This document shows positions 58,379 through 64,000 of a stretch of 64,000 nt of DNA, in pieces (the stretch's first letter is position 1; each line of letters begins with the position of its first letter). Made by a program: the position numbers and the translations under genes. Below the pieces are notes generated by a model. It was not told the origin of the DNA. It made no database searches and was given only the letters and a program-made list of their open reading frames with translations. This stretch comes from Pseudisothecium myosuroides (lineage: Eukaryota > Streptophyta > Bryopsida > Hypnales > Lembophyllaceae), in assembly GCA_951799445.1 (NCBI GenBank), contig OX637297.1, forward strand, positions 1,302,001-1,366,000, written 5' to 3'.

Positions 58379-58452
58379 GAAAAAGAAGGGTGTTATGGGT
58401 AATCTACAATCACAAATCAAATTGTAGGTTACCCATAACATCCTTCTTTTTC
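58379..58452. repeat. Long-stem hairpin (32-bp arms, 10-base loop)
   Basis: The left arm 58379-58410 (GAAAAAGAAGGGTGTTATGG, continuing GTAATCTACAAT) pairs with 58421-58452 with only two mismatches (30 of 32), around the loop CACAAATCAA. It could be a tiny foldback transposon or a small-RNA precursor. No flanking target repeat was identified. Confidence 0.85.
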
Positions 58453-58750
58453 AAGTATTGGAAGTTCAAAGTGGTCATCCGGAACCCCCACCGTTTTTTG
58501 TTTCCATTTTATATACATAGGAATTGTCCCCAGTCTTTAAGTTGGGTGGAGTTTGTTTAAATTTTATTTATATATTGCCCTAAGCCTTCAAATATACATG
58601 TATAAAAAATTAACAAGATATTCCTTAAATCCTTGGAAATTAAATGGAGGAGCAACAAAATATATTGTCTATTATTTTTACAGCCTCCTGATTATTTTAT
58701 TTATTTGATTATATTACTTATCAAAAAAATTTAAGTATTCATAAACTAAT

Positions 58751-59075
58751 AAAATAGGAATCCACAATATTTGAGATTCAACTAGAGTTGGATGAATTTA
58801 TTATTTTGAATTCAATCCCTTACTTACCAAAAGAATTCAAAGTATCCATCCAGGTTAACAAAATAGGAATCCACAATATTTGAAATACACCTAGTGTTGG
58901 ATGATTTTGTTATTTTGAATTCAATCCCTTACTTACCAAAAGAATTTAAAGTATCCATCCAGGTTAACAAAATAGGAATCCACAATATTTGAGATACACC
59001 TAGTGTTGGATGATTTTATTATTTTGGATTCAATCAAGGCCCAGAAAAAATTGAATTATCCATGGACTAACATTG
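58751..59075. repeat. 109-bp tandem repeat, 3 copies
   Basis: AAAATAGGAATCCACAATAT starts at 58751, 58860 and 58969; the last unit is partial. Units also share CCTTACTTACCAAAAGAATT and GTATCCATCCAGGTTAAC. Confidence 0.9.
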
Positions 59076-59400
59076 TAATGGGTATTCTTACAAAATAAAA
59101 ACTCAACCATAAGAAGGATGCATATGCATATTCTAATTTTATAAAAAAAACATTCAAGCATGTAGTAATAAAAAAAATGGGTGTTCTTACGAAATAAATA
59201 CTCCACCATAATAAGATACATATGGATATTCTTATACTTGTAATTTAAAAAATATTAAACCATAATAATGTAAGGGAGGGTATTCCTTATTCTTATAAAG
59301 GAAAAATTTAACAATAATATGAAATAATAACGGGCGTTTCTATTTTTACTAAAGAAAGATCCACCAATATTAAAATATTATGTATTTTCTTATTTTCTAA
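59076..59400. other. AT-rich sequence, no gene
   Basis: Imperfect reiterations of GGGT(A/G)TTCTTA and AACTC(A/C)ACCATAA words between the 109-bp array and the telomere-like run; nothing coding. Confidence 0.5.
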
Positions 59401-59452
59401 TACCCTAAAACCTAAACCCTGTACCCTAAACCCTAAACCCTAAGCCCTAAGA
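59401..59452 (+). repeat. Interstitial telomere-like repeat
   Basis: About 50 bases of degenerate CCCTAAA units (TACCCTAAAACCTAAACCCT..., CCCTAAACCCTAAACCCTAA). Both flanks continue, so it is internal rather than a chromosome end in this assembly. Confidence 0.8.
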
Positions 59453-60538
59453 CCTTCAGGTGACGATATTAAGAGAAGGTTGTTGTTTTCCTTATAAAAG
59501 AGAACATGGGACTATAAATATACAGGAGCTAGTATTATTGTACACATGTTCTCTGCCTTTGTCAGGGATTTTATTTTGGCCGCGTGTATGCTTGGTGGCT
59601 TTGCTCTACAGGCTAATTTATGGAGGGACGTGTCGTAGGAGGTCAATTTTTGGCGGGCTGAGCAAAATTTCGCTCGAAACAGAAACCCTGCCTTTGAGTG
59701 CACATCGGATTCCAATCTTTTCCTTGGATAAATGACAGGATACGAGTTCCGCCTTTTTTTGAACTATGGAAAAGGAAATGCACCTGAAAAGCACACCCCA
59801 TAACCTGGACGTAATTGCAGGTGAACCGTGATTTAGACAGCACGTGGTGGACGTTCATTGGTCCCCTACATACCACATGTACACATTGTATTCCTTCATA
59901 CATTCTTGAAGTCAACTGAAGCTTCCAACCCAGAAGACACATTTGCAAGAATAAATATATATTTTTTGAAACCCATGGACAATTTCCATTGATAAAAGGG
60001 AAACAGTACACAGGGAAAAAAACCTGGCGGAAATCTTTACATTTATTTGCAAAAATATCTGGATACAAAGATATGGATATATACCAATGCAGCTGCACAA
60101 TATTTCATTAACTAAAGCCTAAAAACCTAATGCAACTGTGTAATAATATACTCAATAACTAATTTTCGATGTCTACCTAACTACAAGCTGATACACTAAG
60201 TACAACCCGGAATGCAGTCTGTATGCAAAACTATCGGGCAAAATTATCGGTATGCACACCAGAACTTTTTTTATTTTTGGTCTATTTGTTGCTGTTGTGA
60301 GACAATTCCAGCCTAGCCAAGACAATCCCTCCAAAAATGCACCAACGTCGTGAGGGCATGATTGATTCTACTATTCCAAAAAAACACTGGGAATAGAATG
60401 CTGGAATTTCAGATTCGGAATACAATGTTGCTATTTCAGAGTCGGAATACAATAAGGCCTTCACTCGCTCGTTCAAGTGGCCCAACATACAACATGACGT
60501 ATTGAGATGTACAATACGTACCGAATGCATCCCTAACT
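59453..60538. other. Spacer between the two RING modules
   Basis: No recognised gene. 60370-60450 has a small direct repeat (ATTTCAGA(T/G)TCGGAATACAAT). The segment 59735-59837 resembles 63897-63998 at the far side of module 2. Confidence 0.45.
59735..59837 (+). repeat. Left member of a direct repeat bracketing module 2
   Basis: ATTGCAGGTGAACCGTGATT (about 59815) and the ~80 bases before it (CAGGATACGAGTTCCGCC..., AAAGCACACCCC) resemble GTTGCAGGTGAATCCCGATT (about 63974) with TAGGATACCGCTCC and AAAGCACAGCG before it. The two are about 4.16 kb apart in the same orientation. Confidence 0.5.
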
Positions 60539-63071
60539 CTAGCCAAGTGGGATAACTCTGTGACTTTTCTTGGTTTTCTTTGATTTCTTCTTTGCTTCCA
60601 GTACCTCTTTTGCTGCTTCCTCCGCAGCGATGTCACTTCTCGTTTTTCGCTTGGATATTGCAATGTCATTGTCAAGTGGCGGCAGTGGTGGGGGTTGAGG
60701 CACCTTCACCCCCCCCCTAGTCACCCCATCTGAGATGGAAGCTTGCTCTCTTATTTTTTTTCGACGCTCTAAGCTTGCAGCTTCTTGTCTTAACTTTTCT
60801 ACTCTTTAAATTCTGCATCTTCTTCTTTCAACTTTCTAATATGCTCCTGTAGCTCTGCCTCAACTCCTACCTTGCAAGACATATTAGAAAAAACAGCAAG
60901 AGGCTCTGTGATAGCATCAGGCTAAATTTCAACTAGAACCTCTAGGCTGTTCTTAATAGGATCTACGACTTCATTTATAGACGGTAGGTATGAACGTTCG
61001 ACAAACTTTCCCCTACCAGTGGCACTGCCGTTGCCCAAACTTTGTGACAAATTAGTCCCACCAGTCGAGCCATCGGTCCCGACGGTCCCACTGAGGCTCA
61101 TCACAGGAAGTGTGCTTTCTGTATAAATCGCAGTTTTAGAGTCGTCCAAATCTCGAGTCTGTGTGGACACCGTGTATCTTTTCAATTGCTCTTGGTATAG
61201 TTTCTCTGGATCTGAACAACAAAAAAACCCAGGTAACTTAGTGAGTTTGTAAATCAATAGATGGGGACCAAAAATCGATAGGCAACCCTTCGTTGTACAG
61301 AGGTTTGTACTTGACATTAGATTTTCGTATACCAATATCTCTCTCACGTACTAAATATTTACTGTTTGTACTAAATAGTTTAAAATTTGTGACTATTTGC
61401 ATAAGGCTGTATTCAACAGGACAGAATTGCGTACCAATATGTGGATGGGAGTCCAAAACTGTCGATGTCAAGCTTGCGAGGAGCCTCTCCTGCTCCTCCT
61501 CTAACTTCGAAGACTGTACCAGTTGTTGAAGAGTTGCGTGTAATTTGCCGAATCCGAAACTAGTAAACCAAGAGGGATGCACTGTTGTACCGCAAGATGT
61601 ATCTGCGCAGTGGCTAGAAACTCCAAACCAGACCCCCGCGCACCATGGATGATATAAGTGGCCGCATGTGCACACTATAATGTCCTTGCGAGGAAATCCA
61701 CTGAAGCAAAGTGCACAATCTTTCAAAGAAATGGTGTCAAAGTTGGAAACGATGTTGGGTTTGAATTGAGAGCACAAAGGTCGTGGTCTCAAATCTATTC
61801 CAACTTCACCTCTCTTCATTTTAGCAATTTGAGATGACAAGGCATCAAATTGCCTCTTCAAACATTTCTCCTGAGCTGCGAGATCTTCGTACCTCAAAGT
61901 ACATTGGTCCAACTCTAGTACAGCTGCGTCGTAATTGTACACAGCATCCTTTACCATCTCATTGTACGCTTTTAATTTATCCGTGGCAACCTCCACATAC
62001 TCCGCTTCATGCTGTAACTTCAAAACTTTACCTTTAGTTCTCCGCAGCACTCCTTCTTGTGAGGCCTTGGATTGCAATTCCGTTCTCTCTTTTCCAACAT
62101 TGCCATAGTCTTCTGTTACAGCATGCAACTGTAATCCTACCAACTTTGTCAAGTCGATGAGGTATGTGATGTCTTTTTCACTTTTTGTACCGTCTCGTAC
62201 AACACTGTCCATTTTGTACTGAGTCTTTCGAAGTTCTGCCGTAGGATCATTGAGAAGGTCGTCAATGCCTTCTGCCTTGTATAATTCCTTCTTGTTGGAG
62301 CCGGTGATGTCGGCAATGGCCGCCAAACACAACGTAATCTTCTTGAACCATTTGCTCTGCTGATTTTTATTGGAAGTTCCTGCAAACTCTGCCCAACTTA
62401 CAGGGTTTTTTCTATGCTTCTCCATGATGATCCCCCTAGCAAATCACTTTGCTTGAAAGATCTCGTAAATACACAAGTGGCAAAATTTGAAGAATACGAT
62501 GAAGAACTTCTTCATCCTTGCATTCCGCATAACTGTACCCATCAGGGCATTTTTTTCTGGCGAAATTTCGCCAGATTCCAACTTCCTCTGACAGATTTCA
62601 GCCACTATGCCTGGCTCCCTCCAAATATTCACCAACAAACGGAGGTCACAGAGGGACTCCACTGTTCATCTATAGTGCGAAAAAAAAGCCCTGGTACCCA
62701 TATCTTCCATTTCTCCCCTTCGTTGGTCCAAAAACATCGCTCACATCTTTCTCAGCAAGATCGTGTGGAATTTTAAGTTTATGTGGGTTTTTACCGTGTT
62801 TGGGTAAGCCATACTTGGTCTCAAACTCCTCCGTAGTAACAGCTCGAGGAGGAGGATGCTTCTTCAGAGAAGCCAACTTCTCTAATTCCTTCTCCAAAGG
62901 ACTCTGCTCCACCTTCACGTCTACAGTATCGTCGGCCTCTGGCGAGGTAGCGAAAATATCCTCCATAGTGAATTTGTCGTTGCTGAAAACACTAATGCTA
63001 CAGTGCTCATCTTCCCCTGAAAAAAGACGGCTCCGAACCACCCACTCGTCGTCGAACGTCATCGTCTTCAA
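60539..63071 (-). pseudogene. Coiled-coil / RING-H2-like protein, module 2 (nonsense and frameshift near the end)
   Basis: First exon from 63071: MKTMTFDDEWVVRSRLFSGE, an acidic region, then VTTEEFETKYGLPKHGKNPH and KDVSDVFGPTKGRNGRYGYQ, matching module 1. Main exon about 62450-61333: FARGIIMEKHRKNPVSWAEF, a coiled coil, then the RING-H2-like finger DCALC, VCTCGHLYHPWC, CADTSC, all ligands present, and HPSWFTSFGFGK. A plausible intron 61212-61332 (donor ATTG/GTATAC, acceptor GTTGTTCAG) gives the joint RERDI/DPEKLYQEQLKRY. The next exon runs to a TAG at 60922-60924, beyond which the frame stays readable (DAITEPLAVF, EAELQEHIRKLKEED). After a one-base shift near 60810 it reads EKLRQEAASLERRKKIREQA, a Pro-rich stretch and a KKKSKKTKK nuclear-localisation-like end. 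It could still make a protein ending at 60922. Confidence 0.6.
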
Positions 63072-63289
63072 CGACTACCAAAAAAAGGTCAAAAAAAGTC
63101 GTTGTAAACAAATATGTCCGCAAACTCGTAAAAAATGTATCTAAAAAGTACAAAATGTACTTAAACAATGTATGTATTGTTCAATGACTGTACTATTGAA
63201 CTCTCTCGTCTTGTTTCAAGGAAAACCATGTACCCTGCTCAGGACAATGTAGACTCTCGAAATTGTACGAAAACCATTGTGTACCTAAC

Positions 63290-63560
63290 GACGGAAATGT
63301 TGTATTGAAACATTGTACATATTGCACAGTGATTGTACCTAATGAACTCCATGGAGGCATGTTGTATGTAACAAGTAACAACGTAACGGCTATATTAAAA
63401 GATTGTGCATATTGTACTTTGATTATACCCAATGAACTCCGTAAACAATGCCTGCACTCTGTAATCAAGGTGTGCTGAATCTAACAACGTACACACGGTA
63501 CTAAAACATTGTACATATTGTACAGTAATTGTTGCCACTGAACGCCGTGAAAGAGACGTG
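63290..63560. repeat. GTAC-rich tandem repeat, 3 diverged units of ~90-106 bp
   Basis: CATTGTACATATTG(C/T)ACAG-like cores start at 63311, 63401 (GATTGTGCATATTGTACTTT) and 63507, each followed by TGATTGTACC(T/C)AATGAACTCC-like sequence. It lies upstream of module 2. Confidence 0.7.
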
Positions 63561-63858
63561 TTGTAAATCAACCGCGAAAAAAATGTAATCGGCAAATGAA
63601 CACCGTAGGTGAGCCTTGCATTGAGCATAAATCTAATATCGCATATTGTAAACAAAAGCAGTCGTTCTAAACAAGACAAGTGTTCTAATCTAAAGTACCG
63701 TAAACAAGAAATGCGTTTTCAAACAAACTGGGCAGAAATCAACCTTTGCGGAAATCGACCTCGGTGTGTTCAGCGTCCCTCCTTGCTACGCTCCCACAAA
63801 TCTACAAACTGTGAGGTCGATTTCTTCAACTTCCATTCACTGCAAATTCAAAGCAAGT

Positions 63859-63895
63859 AGACACAACTAGACACAACTAGACACATCTAGACAAG
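63859..63895. repeat. TAGACACAAC microtandem
   Basis: Three to four units of TAGACACAAC (last ones TAGACACATC and TAGACAAGAT), immediately before the segment resembling 59735-59837. Confidence 0.8.
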
Positions 63896-63896
63896 A

Positions 63897-63998
63897 TTAG
63901 GATACCGCTCCATTTTTTCGAATGTGCACCTAGGAGAGAATGTCGCTGCAAAAGCACAGCGTAAAACTTGGAAGTTGCAGGTGAATCCCGATTTAGAT
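63897..63998 (+). repeat. Right member of the direct repeat bracketing module 2
   Basis: See 59735-59837. Similarity covers TAGGATACC..., GTGCACCTA, AAAAGCACAGCG and TTGCAGGTGAATCCCGATTT. It runs to the window edge, so its right limit is unknown. Confidence 0.5.
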
Positions 63999-64000
63999 GA

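Noticed and set aside
59401..59452. A true chromosome end
   Set aside because: The telomere-like run is short, degenerate and followed by several kb of gene-bearing sequence.

Overview
The window looks like AT-rich, repeat-dense nuclear DNA of a land plant or close relative. The support is plant-type genes and repeats: a SUVR-like SET gene, stand-alone B3 domains, a hAT/DUF659-like transposase, CACTA-type MITEs with 3-bp target duplications, TTTAGGG-type interstitial telomere repeats, and ~5-kb LTR copies. Nothing fixes the species. A non-seed plant is my guess, because the hypothetical families are unfamiliar. No rRNA, tRNA, CRISPR or bacterial-type operon was seen.

Layout. 1-7.5 kb: a possible last exon of a plus-strand gene, a CACTA MITE, an AT-rich foldback, and a CpG-richer island with a retroelement gag-like gene (minus strand) interrupted by one in-frame TAG. 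7.5-8.7 kb: a decayed hAT transposase and a truncated MITE. 8.7-13.5 kb and 49.2-54.2 kb: two closely related ~4.8-5.0-kb LTR-like copies in inverted orientation; the right one has a perfect 5-bp target duplication. 15-21 kb: a broken gene whose N-terminal part carries a 108-bp periodic array built on a 20-bp palindrome and whose C-terminal part is an FCP1/NIF-type HAD phosphatase domain. 21-33 kb: mostly uninterpretable sequence, with one possible multi-exon minus-strand gene. 33.7-42.9 kb: a duplicated compartment with a large DDE-type transposase (an unusual DFxENY / HD / SDGCxxQFK / WNxFG family) interleaved with two copies of a small B3-domain gene, one intact and one nonsense-mutated; a CACTA MITE sits between the duplicates. 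43-49 kb: small repeats, a 135-aa unknown gene with a duplicated tail, a broken SUVR-like SET gene and an acidic repeat protein. 54.3-63.1 kb: two diverged copies of an unknown coiled-coil plus RING-H2-like gene, both on the minus strand. The right edge is GTAC-rich repeat.

Two themes tie the window together. First, the transposase/B3 block, the 135-aa gene, the SET pseudogene and both RING modules all lie in non-coding sequence very rich in TGTAC/GTACA words, which suggests a shared origin or a shared mutational or regulatory history. Second, the broken genes carry many in-frame TAG stops in otherwise readable frames, the pattern expected if methylated CAG (CHG) sites decay to TAG. Apart from the intact B3 gene, the 135-aa ORF and perhaps RING module 1, most coding sequence here seems to be decaying mobile-element or duplicated-gene material.
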